Source: Deltaproteobacteria bacterium (lineage in GTDB: Bacteria > Myxococcota > UBA727 > VGSZ01). From it: a stretch of DNA of 64,000 nt. Below, one piece after another: positions 14,548-23,709 of the stretch (its first letter is position 1; every line of letters begins with the position of its first letter). The stretch lies in NCBI GenBank assembly GCA_016177705.1, contig JACOUT010000013.1, positions 1 to 64,000 of the forward strand, given 5' to 3'. Under the pieces are notes generated by a model. That model ran no database searches and was not told the DNA's origin. It saw only the letters and a list, made by a program, of their open reading frames with translations. The translations under genes were made by a program, and so were the position numbers.

Positions 14548-17175
14548 TCAGTCGCGGTCCCATCGCTGCACGGCCTGCACGAAGAACGATGGCGTACCGG
14601 GCGGCTGGTTGGCAGGGAGCGCGAGGTTCTGGTCGTACTCCCAGGTGCGGGTCGGCGCGTTGTAGATGGTCTCGCCGCCGTTGGTGCACCCCCACGGTTG
14701 CCATTGGTAGACGCTGCGGAAGGCGCTCACCAGGGAGCCCGTGATGAAGGTGGTATCGGAGACCGCGCCTCCGCCGCACGCGGTGGACCAGCGCTCGATG
14801 AAGCGCGGGAAGTTGTTGACGCCGCCGCCCCAGCTGCTGCTCGAGGTCTCGACGTTGCCGGCGATGGTGGCGACCAGGTAGCGGGTATCGGTAGGGTTGA
14901 AGCGCGTTGGCCGGTTGACGCCGTCGAAGGCCGTCGAGTCCGACCAATCGAGGTCGTCGTCGCGCCAGGCGTTCGACACGAAGGTGGTGGCGTCGCCCGC
15001 CACCATCAGCGGCCGCCAGTTGCCGCCCTGGTTGGCCGGCAGCAGGCCGTTCGAGGCGCTGTTGGTGTCCCCCATCAGGTACACGGGCCCGTTGCTCACG
15101 ATGGAGAGGCCGCGCGGGAACACCACCGGGTCGATGGTGGCCGCGTGGATGAGGCGCACCGCGTTCGGGCGCGCGGGGTGGTCGTCGTTGGTGAGGTCGG
15201 CGCTGCCTTCGCTTTGCTGCGGGATGCCCGGCGTCGCCTCGCAGCGCGGGATGGTGAAGGTCGCGAAGGTCGTGCGCCCGGAGAACCGCGTGCCGCCGGG
15301 ACCGGCCGTGACCCCGTCGCCGCAGAGGTTCATCGGCAGGCGGTTGTTCTCGGACCACGCGAGGCCGGAGGTGCGTGGCAAGGCCATGTTGGCGAGGGTG
15401 GCGTTCCATGCCCCCGGGTAGGTGTTGACGGTGCTGTGCACGTCGGGCCACAGCGGTGGCGGTGCCGCAGCGCCAGCGGCGGTGTTCATGCCGGAGGTCG
15501 ATCCCGGCCAGAAGTTGGCGATGTAGATGATGCCGTTGAAGCCGCCGGGGAAGAGGGAGCCGAGCTCACCCGCCGAGGTGTCCTGCAGCGCGAGCGCGAA
15601 TGCCTCGACGTCGAAGTTGAGCGGCAGCATCCGGTACTTGTTGGCGTTGCCGCCGCTCAAGCCGCCGCGCATGCGCGGGTCTTGGAAACCCCCGCGCGTG
15701 CCCTGCAGCAAGCCGCTGCTGAAGTCCTCGAGGGGGCATGCGGTGTCGTAGCGGACGATGGTGTCGGTGGCGGTGCCGCCGCTGCAGAAGGTGTCGGCGG
15801 TAGTGGTGCGGTGAAAGCCGGGCACGTAGCGGGACGACACGGCGCCCGGGTTGGCGGTGGTGCGAAACAGCGTGCCGTACGAGATGACGCTCGGCGGGCC
15901 ACCGGCCGTGCCGTCGAACAGCCGGCCGTTGGCGCGGTCGAACTCGTAATAGGAGTAGCGGCGCGGCACGGTGCCCGAGGGAAAGAGCTGCGCCTGGCCC
16001 ACCGGCAGGCCCACCACCTCGGCACCTGAGCCGTCGTCACCTTTGGTTGCGAAGTTGAGCGGATGATCGGACCAGATGGGCCTGCCGGGCCAGGACCCGT
16101 CGTTCAGGTACCAGACGCCGTTGATGATGCGCAGGTCCGCCTGCCACGCGAGCTTCTGGCTGCGCACGCCGGCGGCGTCACCCGGCATGACCGGGTCGAT
16201 GATGGCGCGCATGCGGGGGCTGTTGTCGACGCCACCGCCGCTCTGATCCCGACCGTCCTGCACCGCGGCGGAGCCGACGAACGGCATGGTCAAGCGCGGC
16301 ACGCTGTGCGCGGAGTCCTGCACGTTGCCGTTCCAGCGCGCGAGCGCGTACTGCATCCACGTCCCGACGCCCGGCGCGGGCGAGCACGCGACACAGCCCG
16401 ACTGGCCAAATTCCCCAAGCTCACGACGCGTGCCGGCGGCGAGCGTGCCGGTGCCGGCGACGAGGATCTCCGTGCGGCTTGAGCCACCGAGCGAGCCCCG
16501 GCCAGAACACGCATGGCGGATCGCGCCCGAGGCCGTGATCTGTCTGATGCGTAGGAAGTTCGAGCCGGCGGGGTGCGAGCACCAGTCACCGTTGACGTGG
16601 ATGCGCCCGTCGACGCTCATCTCCGGGCCGTTGAACAGGTCCATGTAGCCGTCGGCGAAGACGAAAAATTGAAAGAGCCCGATCTGGCCGAGCACCACCG
16701 TCTCGTCCACGTGGCAGCGTGCGCCCGAGGCGTTCTTGGTGGCGTCGACGTCGATGGTCAGCTTGGTCTGGCGCGCGATCATGCCGCGGAAGGGCCCGTT
16801 TGGCAGCGGCGCGATGCTGGAGGAGCCGTCGGTCGACAGCTCGAGCTTGTCGATGGTGTAGCCGGTGGGCGCGTAGAGCGGGGCGTTGGGGCAGGTCGTG
16901 GTCGAGCCGCAGACCGCGTTCATCACACCGTTGGTGGTCGGCGTCACCACCGTCTGCATGTACTCGCGCGCCTTGATCATGGCGACGCGACCGACGCCGT
17001 CGCATGCGTAGAAGCTCTGGCGTCGGTTGATGGCGGTCGCCGTGGTCGCCGCCGAGTCGCGCAGCGCCAGGATGGCGGCGCTCGCGGCCGCGGCCAGCAG
17101 CGCGAGCAGCAAGAGCGCCACCGGCAACGAGTAGCCGCGGTGGCTGTCTGTGGTCGATGAGGCCTCGCGATCCAT
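14548..17175 (-). CDS. Very large PilX-like pilus assembly protein
   Basis: This encodes 875 residues. The N-terminus has a prepilin-like helix (RGYSLPVALLLLALLAA, residues 13-29, then a long hydrophobic stretch and YACDGVGRVAMIKARE) as in PilX N-terminal-domain proteins. Typical PilX proteins have 150-250 residues; here more than 800 extracellular residues follow, rich in Gly, Asn, Ser and Thr, with scattered Cys and beta-prone segments. PilX-type minor pilins prime type IV pilus assembly and can carry adhesin-like parts. It is the last of four tightly packed minor-pilin genes. The combined size hints that a PilY1-like adhesive role could be built into PilX, but no PilY1 motif was seen. Confidence 0.75.
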   Translation of the reverse strand: MDREASSTTDSHRGYSLPVALLLLALLAAAASAAILALRDSAATTATAINRRQSFYACDGVGRVAMIKAREYMQTVVTPTTNGVMNAVCGSTTTCPNAPLYAPTGYTIDKLELSTDGSSSIAPLPNGPFRGMIARQTKLTIDVDATKNASGARCHVDETVVLGQIGLFQFFVFADGYMDLFNGPEMSVDGRIHVNGDWCSHPAGSNFLRIRQITASGAIRHACSGRGSLGGSSRTEILVAGTGTLAAGTRRELGEFGQSGCVACSPAPGVGTWMQYALARWNGNVQDSAHSVPRLTMPFVGSAAVQDGRDQSGGGVDNSPRMRAIIDPVMPGDAAGVRSQKLAWQADLRIINGVWYLNDGSWPGRPIWSDHPLNFATKGDDGSGAEVVGLPVGQAQLFPSGTVPRRYSYYEFDRANGRLFDGTAGGPPSVISYGTLFRTTANPGAVSSRYVPGFHRTTTADTFCSGGTATDTIVRYDTACPLEDFSSGLLQGTRGGFQDPRMRGGLSGGNANKYRMLPLNFDVEAFALALQDTSAGELGSLFPGGFNGIIYIANFWPGSTSGMNTAAGAAAPPPLWPDVHSTVNTYPGAWNATLANMALPRTSGLAWSENNRLPMNLCGDGVTAGPGGTRFSGRTTFATFTIPRCEATPGIPQQSEGSADLTNDDHPARPNAVRLIHAATIDPVVFPRGLSIVSNGPVYLMGDTNSASNGLLPANQGGNWRPLMVAGDATTFVSNAWRDDDLDWSDSTAFDGVNRPTRFNPTDTRYLVATIAGNVETSSSSWGGGVNNFPRFIERWSTACGGGAVSDTTFITGSLVSAFRSVYQWQPWGCTNGGETIYNAPTRTWEYDQNLALPANQPPGTPSFFVQAVQRWDRD

Positions 17176-17228
17176 CGGCTACCTCGTGACTGCGCCCGGG
17201 CCGCGCTGACGCGCGGCGCGGGCGCGCG

Positions 17229-18281
17229 CTACTGGGTGAAGACGTTGAGGTTGCGCATCATGACCGACACGGAGGTCGGCTCGAGATAGAAGCCCGTCGC
17301 CGACCGGGTCGGCCCGTCGAGCAACAGCACGCTGTTGCCGGTGTCGAACTGCGCCGACGTGCCGACCGCGAACGACATGCGCAGGGTGCGCAGATCGACG
17401 TCGCGCACGTTGACGAATGGGCCGGCCTCCCCCGGGAAGCTGGGGTCGGTAGTGTCGTTGAACAGCACCTCGTCGGCGCCGTCGTCGAGGTCCACGACGT
17501 GGCCGTCCTGCGGCAGCGCGTCGTAGCCGGGCGCGAGCTGCAGGTCCCAGACGTTGTCGGCGAGCACGGTCAGCTCGTCGGCGTCGGCGGCGCCCGGGTT
17601 GGTGGCGTCGATCCACATCATGAGCGCGTGGGTGGTGCGATCGACGTAGATCATGCGCCCGCTGACGACCACGAGCGAGGCCGGGTAGCCGACGGACGCG
17701 AGCGTGCCGGGCAAGACGCCGCTGCCGAGGCCGGGCGGTGCGTTGATGTTGCAGGAGCCGGTGCGGGTGTTGAGGAAGACACTGACGGCGATGCCCGAGG
17801 CCCCAACCACCAGCGCCTGTTGACCGGTGAAGCCGGGGCCGTTGTCGAGGCAGCAGCCGGCGCTGTCGTCGACCTGCAGGTTCACGCCTGCGTTGCCGAG
17901 CACGGTGCAGACCGGACGAACCTGGTCCTGCACCATGAAGGTGAGGCGATCCGAGCCGTCGCATGCCGGCAAGCCGGCGATGGCCCGGCAGCCGCGCTCC
18001 GTCGGCGGCGGCAGCGAGCTTCCGTTCTCCACCAGCGCGGCCATGTAGGGGCGAACGACGTCGCCGCCGACGCCCTGCACGGTCGCGGCCAGGTACTCGC
18101 CGATGAGCTTGGCGTCGCTGCGCAGCGCCGTACGCTTCTTGGTCTCGATGATGGTGCGGTTGATGTTCATCACCGCCGCGGTCAGCGGCGCGATGATCAC
18201 CGCCGCCAGCACGGAGGCCATCATGGCCTCGATGAGCGTGAAGCCGCGCGCGTGGCGCGGTCGCTTCGCGGTCCCCCTCAT
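17229..18281 (-). CDS. PilW-like minor pilin
   Basis: This encodes 350 residues with a class III/IV prepilin signal: a basic leader followed by RGFTLIEAMMASVLAAV (cleavage expected after Gly13, before Phe). A hydrophobic helix and the helical continuation INRTIIETKKRTALRSDAK follow. The globular part has five or more Cys and beta-rich segments. PilW-type pilins are part of the priming complex of type IV pili. The ATG overlaps the stop of the PilV-like gene (ATGA). The frame extends upstream as an antisense shadow and was cut at this ATG. The PilX-like gene follows after 53 bases. Confidence 0.82.
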   Translation of the reverse strand: MRGTAKRPRHARGFTLIEAMMASVLAAVIIAPLTAAVMNINRTIIETKKRTALRSDAKLIGEYLAATVQGVGGDVVRPYMAALVENGSSLPPPTERGCRAIAGLPACDGSDRLTFMVQDQVRPVCTVLGNAGVNLQVDDSAGCCLDNGPGFTGQQALVVGASGIAVSVFLNTRTGSCNINAPPGLGSGVLPGTLASVGYPASLVVVSGRMIYVDRTTHALMMWIDATNPGAADADELTVLADNVWDLQLAPGYDALPQDGHVVDLDDGADEVLFNDTTDPSFPGEAGPFVNVRDVDLRTLRMSFAVGTSAQFDTGNSVLLLDGPTRSATGFYLEPTSVSVMMRNLNVFTQ

Positions 18282-18736
18282 GTGCGCACCGTGACGAGTG
18301 AGAGCGTCTTGACACCCGTTCGTTCCGTCCAGGTCACGGTCACACGGATCTGACGCGCGCTCGCGATGGGCGTACCGGTCGCCACCTCCCAGGCGGTCGT
18401 GAAGTAGCTGCCACCGGGAGCGCCGTCCTGGGTATAGGCGACCGCACCGGCGTGACCGCCCTGGGCGAGCTCCGGGTCGCCAGCGTAGCGCAGCAGCAGG
18501 TCCTCGACGGTCAGCTCGGCGACGTGAAGCGCATGCGTAACCCGCCGCTCGTGCACGGCCGCGTCGGACAACATGCTGTACGTGGTGGAGATGGCCGCCA
18601 TGCCGACCGCCAACAGCGACATGGAGATAAGCACCTCGAGCATGCTGAAGCCGCCTGCGCGGCGCGCGCGTGCGGTGCGAGGACGGGCGCACGAGGCAGC
18701 GGGGTCGGCGGTCGGCAGGCTTGGTTGCAGGTGCAT
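18278..18736 (-). CDS. PilV-like minor pilin
   Basis: This encodes 152 residues. An unusually long leader (about 29 residues, Arg/Ala-rich) ends in GGFSMLEVLISMSLLAVGM, the prepilin peptidase site and hydrophobic helix typical of PilV/GspI-like pilins, including the E5 residue needed for assembly. The mature protein is about 122 residues. It is embedded between the FimT-like and PilW-like genes with ATGA coupling to the latter. A shorter start inside the leader cannot be excluded. Confidence 0.8.
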   Translation of the reverse strand: MHLQPSLPTADPAASCARPRTARARRAGGFSMLEVLISMSLLAVGMAAISTTYSMLSDAAVHERRVTHALHVAELTVEDLLLRYAGDPELAQGGHAGAVAYTQDGAPGGSYFTTAWEVATGTPIASARQIRVTVTWTERTGVKTLSLVTVRT

Positions 18737-18749
18737 GGAAACCTCGTCG

Positions 18750-19235
18750 TCAGCGCAGCTCGCGCACCAGGCCGAGCTCGCGGAACACGCGCACGGTGCG
18801 GGTCTTCGTGCCCGAGTCGGAGAGGAGCTGCACCGGCACGTCTTCCCAGGAAGCGGTCACGCCGACCAACGCGCCGGTGCGGCCGAACGTGAGATCGACG
18901 GCCGAGAGCTGCATGACCCTGCCGTTCAGCGCGACCGTCTCGGTCGTGAGCGGCGTGGTGTCGCAGGTGCCGTCCGACAGCACCGGCAGCACCTCGCGCT
19001 GCAAGGTGCTCGACGTCGGGTTGGTGACGTGGACGCAGCGGGCCTGCGCGCGCGCCACGTCGCGCGCCCGACGCAGCTCAGCGGCGAACGAGCTGTAGGC
19101 GAGCGAGGCCGAGCGCTCCCGCACGATCGAGCTGATGCGCGGCGCCGCGAGGGCCGCAAGCACGCCGAAGATCGCGACCACGACCATGGTCTCGATGAGC
19201 GTGAAGGCGGCCGACCGGCGACGTTTCCCCCCCAT
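18750..19235 (-). CDS. FimT/GspH-like minor pseudopilin
   Basis: This encodes 161 residues. A short basic leader (MGGKRRRSA) precedes AFTLIETMVVVAIFGVLAAL, so the prepilin peptidase would cut after Ala rather than the usual Gly, an allowed but less common variant. The globular GspH/FimT-type domain follows, with RARDVARAQARCVHV near its start. GspH/FimT proteins help initiate pilus or pseudopilus assembly. GGGGGA lies five bases before the ATG. It is first in a four-gene minor-pilin operon (13-base gap to the PilV-like gene). The 178-base gap upstream, behind mutS, should hold the operon promoter. Confidence 0.82.
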   Translation of the reverse strand: MGGKRRRSAAFTLIETMVVVAIFGVLAALAAPRISSIVRERSASLAYSSFAAELRRARDVARAQARCVHVTNPTSSTLQREVLPVLSDGTCDTTPLTTETVALNGRVMQLSAVDLTFGRTGALVGVTASWEDVPVQLLSDSGTKTRTVRVFRELGLVRELR

Positions 19236-19413
19236 GCGATCCCCCGTTCTGCCCGAGGCTAGCGCCGTGCGGGCGGTCGGGGGAAACACCCGGATCCGGG
19301 GGGATCGCAGTGAGACAGGTGCCGCGTAGATCCGCGCGCCTTTCCGGGGGGCGGTCCGCCACCGCAGCGCGCCAGTACCCCATGGGCCGCGCGATCGCGA
19401 CCAATGCACTGCG

Positions 19414-22005
19414 TCATTCCCGACGTGCGTCCTCGACCAACGCCGCGAGCAGGTTGATGGCCTCGAGCGGCGTCAGGCGCAGCGGCTCCACCGCCCGCAG
19501 GCGGGTCAGGGTGGGCGATGGCGGCGGCGGCGGCGGCGCGCCGGGCGCGCGACGCTCGAACAGGCCGAGCTGCGGCGTCGGCGCGTGGTCGCTTTGCGGA
19601 CGCGCGCGCTCGAGCCCGGCGAGCACCTCGCGGGCGCGCAGCAAGACCGGCGCGGGCAGGCCCGCCAAGCGCGCCACTTGGATGCCGTAGCTGTGCTCGG
19701 CGGCGCCCTCGGCGAGCGCGCGCACGAACACGATCTCCTCGTTCCACTCCTTGACCACCACGTGCACGTTCTTGATGCGCGGCCGCTCGTCGGCGAGCGC
19801 GGCCAGCTCGTGGTAGTGGGTGGCGAACAGCGTGCGCGCGCCGATGACGTCGTGCAGGTGCTCGGCCACGGCCCAGGCGATGGAGAGGCCGTCGAAGGTG
19901 CTGGTGCCGCGGCCGATCTCGTCGAGCAGCACCAGCGAGCACGGCGTGGCGCCGCGCAGGATGTGCGCCGCCTCGGTCATCTCCACCATGAAGGTGGAGC
20001 GGCCCTGCGCCAGGTCGTCGGACGCGCCGACACGGGTGAACACCCGATCGCAGATCGACAGCTCGGCCTTGCGCGCGGGCACGAACGAGCCCGCTTGCGC
20101 GAGGATCTGCAGCAGCGCCACCTGGCGCATCATGGTCGACTTGCCGGCCATGTTCGGCCCGGTGACGATCAGGATCTGCCGCTCGTCGCCGTCGAGCGCC
20201 ACCGACGTCGGCACGTACGTGTCGCCGCGCCGCCGCACCGCAGCCTCGACCACGGGGTGACGCCCCTCCTCGACGACGAGAGCGCGGCGCTCCCGCGGGT
20301 GGAGCACCGGGCGGCACCACCGCTCGGCCACGGCCACCTCGGCCAGCGCGGCGGACGCGTCCAGCTCGCCGATGACGTCGGCGGCGGCGAGGAGCGCGGC
20401 GCTCTCGGCGGCGACCGCATCGACCAGCGCCGCGAACAGCTCGGCTTCGCGCGCGTTCCTGCGCGCCTCGGCACCCTCGACCTGCGCCTCGAGCGCCGCC
20501 AGCTCGTCGGTGAGGTAGCGCTCGCCGTTGGCCACCGTCTGCTTGCGCTGGTAGCGCTCGGGCACCTTGGCCAGGTGGGCGCGCGTCACCTCGATGTAGA
20601 AGCCGAACACGCTCGTGTAGCGCACCTTGAGGTTGGCGATGCCGGTGGCCTTGCGCTCGGCCTCCTCCAGCGCCGCGATGCGATCGCGCACCGTGGTGGA
20701 GAGCGCGGCGGACTCGTCGAGCGCGGCGTCGTAGCCGGGCGCGATCACGCCGCCCTGGCCGAGCGCGAGCGCGGGCTCGTCGACGAGCGCGCGCGACAGC
20801 CGATCGGCCAACGCAGGAACCAGCGGCAGCTCGACGTCGACGAGGGCGCGCACGCGCGGCAGCGCGGCGAGCGCGTCGCGCAGCCGCGCCAGATCGCGCG
20901 GCACCGCGCGCCCGGCGGCGGCGCGCGCCACCAGGCGCGCCAGGTCGGGGAAGCCCGTCAACTGCTCACGCACGGCGCCGCGCAGCGCAGCGTCGTCGAC
21001 GAAGCGCTGCACCGCGTCGAGCCGGCGCTCGATGCGAGTCACGTCAGCCGAGGGCGAGAGCAGGCGGCGCAGCACGGTGCGGCCGCCGACCGCCGTCTTG
21101 GTGCGATCGACCACTGCCAGCAAGGTGCCGTCCTTGCGCAGCTCGCCGGGAGGCCCGGTGAGCGCCAGGTGGGCGCGCGTCACCGGGTCGAGCAGCAGCG
21201 TGTCACCGACGTCGAGCGCGCGCGGCGCGCGCAGGTGGCGCGGCACCTTGCCCTGCCCGGTCTCCTCCACGTAGGTGAGGGCCAGCTCGCACGCCGCCAG
21301 CGCGGGCGCGCGCCCGTCGTCGAGCAGCCAGGCGTCGGGCGCACCCAGCCTCGGTAGCAAGCGGGCCTTGGCAGGCGGGGTCCGCACCTCGACGCGCGCG
21401 CCCACTCCCGCGGGCCGAGGTTGCAGCAGGCGCTCGACCAGCTCGGGCGGCAGCGCGGGGTCGACCACGATCTCGCGGGCTCCCAAGCGCAGCAGCTCGT
21501 CGACCAGCGCGGCGCCACCGGTGAGCACGGTGGCGAGCACCTCGCCGGTGGAGACGTCGAGCGCGCACACGCCGAGCGCACCCCCGCCCGCGCCGACGAC
21601 GGCGGCCAGGAAGTTATTGGCGCGCGCGTCCAGGCTCTCGTCCTCGAGCACCATGCCGGGCGTGACCACGCGCGTGACGTCGCGCTTGACGATGCCGCGC
21701 GCGAGCGCGGGATCCTCGAGCTGATCGCACACGGCGACCTTGAGGCCGGCGGCGATCAGGCGCGCGATGTAGACCGGCGCCTGCGGGTGCGGGAAGCCCG
21801 CCATCGGCATGGCGTCGTCGCCCTTGTCGCGGTCGCGCGTGGTGACGGCGAGGTCGAGCACCTCGCCGGCCAGGCGCGCGTCGTCGCCGAACAGCTCGTA
21901 GAAGTCGCCCATGCGAAAGAGCAGCACGGCGTCTTTGGCCTTGGCCTTGGCCTCGAGCCATTGGCGCAGCATGGGCGTGACCTTGGTGGTTTGGGGCAGC
22001 GTCAC
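19414..22005 (-). CDS. mutS: DNA mismatch repair protein MutS
   Basis: MutS recognises base mismatches and recruits MutL. The product of 863 residues from the GTG at 22005 matches the family length (E. coli 853). This start has GGAG seven bases upstream and leaves nine residues before the conserved TPMLRQW; longer starts at 22041 or 22095 lack such a site or overlap the yhbY start. Visible motifs include LLFRMGDFYELFGDDA with the mismatch-contacting Phe and Glu, the clamp segment FGFYIEVTRAHLAKVP, Walker A GPNMAGKST, the ABC-type signature region DDLAQGRSTFMVEM, Walker B LVLLDEIGRGTST and ATHYHEL. A Pro-rich linker precedes the C-terminal helix. Confidence 0.95.
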   Translation of the reverse strand: MTLPQTTKVTPMLRQWLEAKAKAKDAVLLFRMGDFYELFGDDARLAGEVLDLAVTTRDRDKGDDAMPMAGFPHPQAPVYIARLIAAGLKVAVCDQLEDPALARGIVKRDVTRVVTPGMVLEDESLDARANNFLAAVVGAGGGALGVCALDVSTGEVLATVLTGGAALVDELLRLGAREIVVDPALPPELVERLLQPRPAGVGARVEVRTPPAKARLLPRLGAPDAWLLDDGRAPALAACELALTYVEETGQGKVPRHLRAPRALDVGDTLLLDPVTRAHLALTGPPGELRKDGTLLAVVDRTKTAVGGRTVLRRLLSPSADVTRIERRLDAVQRFVDDAALRGAVREQLTGFPDLARLVARAAAGRAVPRDLARLRDALAALPRVRALVDVELPLVPALADRLSRALVDEPALALGQGGVIAPGYDAALDESAALSTTVRDRIAALEEAERKATGIANLKVRYTSVFGFYIEVTRAHLAKVPERYQRKQTVANGERYLTDELAALEAQVEGAEARRNAREAELFAALVDAVAAESAALLAAADVIGELDASAALAEVAVAERWCRPVLHPRERRALVVEEGRHPVVEAAVRRRGDTYVPTSVALDGDERQILIVTGPNMAGKSTMMRQVALLQILAQAGSFVPARKAELSICDRVFTRVGASDDLAQGRSTFMVEMTEAAHILRGATPCSLVLLDEIGRGTSTFDGLSIAWAVAEHLHDVIGARTLFATHYHELAALADERPRIKNVHVVVKEWNEEIVFVRALAEGAAEHSYGIQVARLAGLPAPVLLRAREVLAGLERARPQSDHAPTPQLGLFERRAPGAPPPPPPSPTLTRLRAVEPLRLTPLEAINLLAALVEDARRE

Positions 22006-22093
22006 GCCCGCGCTCCGGATCAAGACCTCGTCGGCGCTCACGCCGGCCGTCTCCCGCGTCGACGCCGCGCGCGCAATCCGGTAGTGCGCGGCC

Positions 22094-22423
22094 ATGCTCA
22101 CCTCAAAGCAACGGGCGCACGTGCGCGCGCTGGCGCACGACAAGAAGCCGGTGGTGCTGATCGGTCACAAAGGCATCACCGAGGCGGTGCTCAAGGAGAC
22201 GGCCGCTGCGTTGCTCGCACACGAGCTGATCAAGGTGCGTCTGGGCGAGGGCGACGACCTCGCTGCCGATGCGCAAGCGCTGGTCGACGGCACCGGCGCC
22301 GAGCTGATCGCGCTCACCGGTCGCGTCGCCATCGTGTTCAAGCAGCACCCCCAGCCCGACCGCCGCAAGGTGCAGGTGCCCAAGCCAAAGAAGAAGGGGC
22401 TGTTCGACGTCGAGGGCGCGTAG
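22094..22423 (+). CDS. yhbY: YhbY-family CRM-domain RNA-binding protein
   Basis: This encodes 109 residues, nearly all one CRM (CRS1-YhbY) domain: SKQRAHVRALAHDKKPVVLIGHKGITEAV has the conserved G-hK-GhT GxxG-type loop, followed by AHELIKVRLGEGD and a terminal strand VAIVFKQHP. YhbY associates with pre-50S ribosomal particles and binds RNA. A Lys-rich tail (VPKPKKKGLFD) extends the domain. It diverges from mutS with an 88-base intergenic gap and converges, three bases apart, on the helical-repeat gene. Confidence 0.88.
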   Translation: MLTSKQRAHVRALAHDKKPVVLIGHKGITEAVLKETAAALLAHELIKVRLGEGDDLAADAQALVDGTGAELIALTGRVAIVFKQHPQPDRRKVQVPKPKKKGLFDVEGA

Positions 22424-22426
22424 CGG

Positions 22427-23623
22427 TCAGTGGGCGGTGCGCGTCTCGAGCATCCGCTTGGCCTGCATGGCCACGTTCGACGGGATCGACTTCGACTTGG
22501 CGAGCCCCTTCAGGTCGTTCTGCCGCATCAACGGCAGCCAGCGCATCACCAGCGTGATCGGCGTCTTCGGGTGCTGGATGAGGTTGAGCTTGACCTCGTA
22601 GCTCTTGGTCCAGTCGCCGGCGTTGCAGATGGCGCGGATGACGTCGTCACACAGCGACTTGTTCCGGATGATCTTCGGGATCTCGGCTTCGGTGATCTTC
22701 GGGTTGTTGATGCCGGCGGTGGCGATGGCCTTGTTGGGGCTCCTGATGGCCTCGAGCGCGAACTCGAGCCCGCCCATCATCGCGGCCTTCATCTTCTCCA
22801 TCTTGTTCATCTCCGTCCAGCGCTTTCGGGTAGCGCCCTCCTCCGCCAGATCCTCTTCGAGCAGCTCGTCGATCTCCTCTTGCGAGAGGTTGTTCCCCTG
22901 CAGCGCGATGTCCTCGGGGGCGACGCCGGCGGCGGCGGCGGCGTGCTCCTCCTTGGTGAACAGCTCCTCGCGGATCTTCACCTTCTTGAGCGCCGCCAGC
23001 ATCTCGTTCTTGCCGAGGCGGACGAAGCTGTCCTCGAACTCGGGCAGGTCCTCGAGAAACACGCCCTCGCGCACCAGGAAGTCGATGGCGCGATCCAGAT
23101 CGGAGCGCATCGCCCGCGGGTTCTTCTTCAGCCCGCGCACGATGTCGTGGTCGCGGAGCAGGCGCTCCTGGTTCTCGACCACGACGTTGATGATCTTCTC
23201 GTCGGTGGCGTGCTCGGCCACCCACTCGAAGCCCGGATCGGGCGTGGCCCGGTTGAGCAGCACCTTCTCGATGACCGCGAACTTGTCGACCAGCGTGTGG
23301 CACAGCGCGTCGAGGATCTGGGGCGGCAGGTTGATGTCGGCGACGATGGGAGCGAGCAGCTTGTCGTCGAGCCCTCGGAAGGACTTCTGCGCGGCCGCAG
23401 CGATCTTCGGGTCGGGGTCCATCATCAACTGGTAGATGATGGGCACGAGGTGCTTGGGCGGGATGGGCGCCATGGCGCGCGCCGCCATCATGCGCATCGG
23501 CGGCGGGCTCGCCGGGTCCGCGCTCTTGGCGAACTGCTCGGGGATGGCGCCGGGCGGCAACGGCTCGAGGGGGAGGTCGTTGCCACCGTCGACGGGAGCT
23601 GGGGCCTGTGGCTGGTCGCTCAT
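22427..23623 (-). CDS. Helical-repeat (HEAT-like) cytoplasmic protein, unknown function
   Basis: This encodes 398 residues from the ATG at 23623; an in-frame extension of 12 residues is possible. A Pro-rich N-terminus is followed by repeated helix pairs of about 40 residues (HLVPIIYQLMMDPDPKIAAAAQ, then QILDALCHTLVDKFAVIEKV and HATDEKIINVVVENQERL) that resemble HEAT or leucine-rich-variant solenoids. A charged acidic middle (SQEEIDELLEEDLAEEGA) follows, and the C-terminal part again has helical repeats (NPKITEAEIPKIIRNKSL). It has no signal peptide. It lies 86 bases downstream of the Ser/Thr kinase gene on the same strand and could be its partner or substrate; this is inference from position. 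Confidence 0.65.
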   Translation of the reverse strand: MSDQPQAPAPVDGGNDLPLEPLPPGAIPEQFAKSADPASPPPMRMMAARAMAPIPPKHLVPIIYQLMMDPDPKIAAAAQKSFRGLDDKLLAPIVADINLPPQILDALCHTLVDKFAVIEKVLLNRATPDPGFEWVAEHATDEKIINVVVENQERLLRDHDIVRGLKKNPRAMRSDLDRAIDFLVREGVFLEDLPEFEDSFVRLGKNEMLAALKKVKIREELFTKEEHAAAAAGVAPEDIALQGNNLSQEEIDELLEEDLAEEGATRKRWTEMNKMEKMKAAMMGGLEFALEAIRSPNKAIATAGINNPKITEAEIPKIIRNKSLCDDVIRAICNAGDWTKSYEVKLNLIQHPKTPITLVMRWLPLMRQNDLKGLAKSKSIPSNVAMQAKRMLETRTAH

Positions 23624-23709
23624 GCGCGCAGCATGCACCTGCCCGGCGCCCGTCGGCAACGGCCGTCAGCCCGACGCCGGCAGGCCCGTACGCGTGAGTT
23701 CGCTTGCCG

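Noticed and set aside
19585..21357. 590-residue plus-strand frame opposite mutS
   Set aside because: Antisense shadow; no motif and His/Arg/Gln-rich composition.
22093..22096. mutS and yhbY starting on opposite strands of one CATG
   Set aside because: A GTG at 22005 has GGAG seven bases upstream and matches MutS length, so the divergent genes are probably 88 bases apart.
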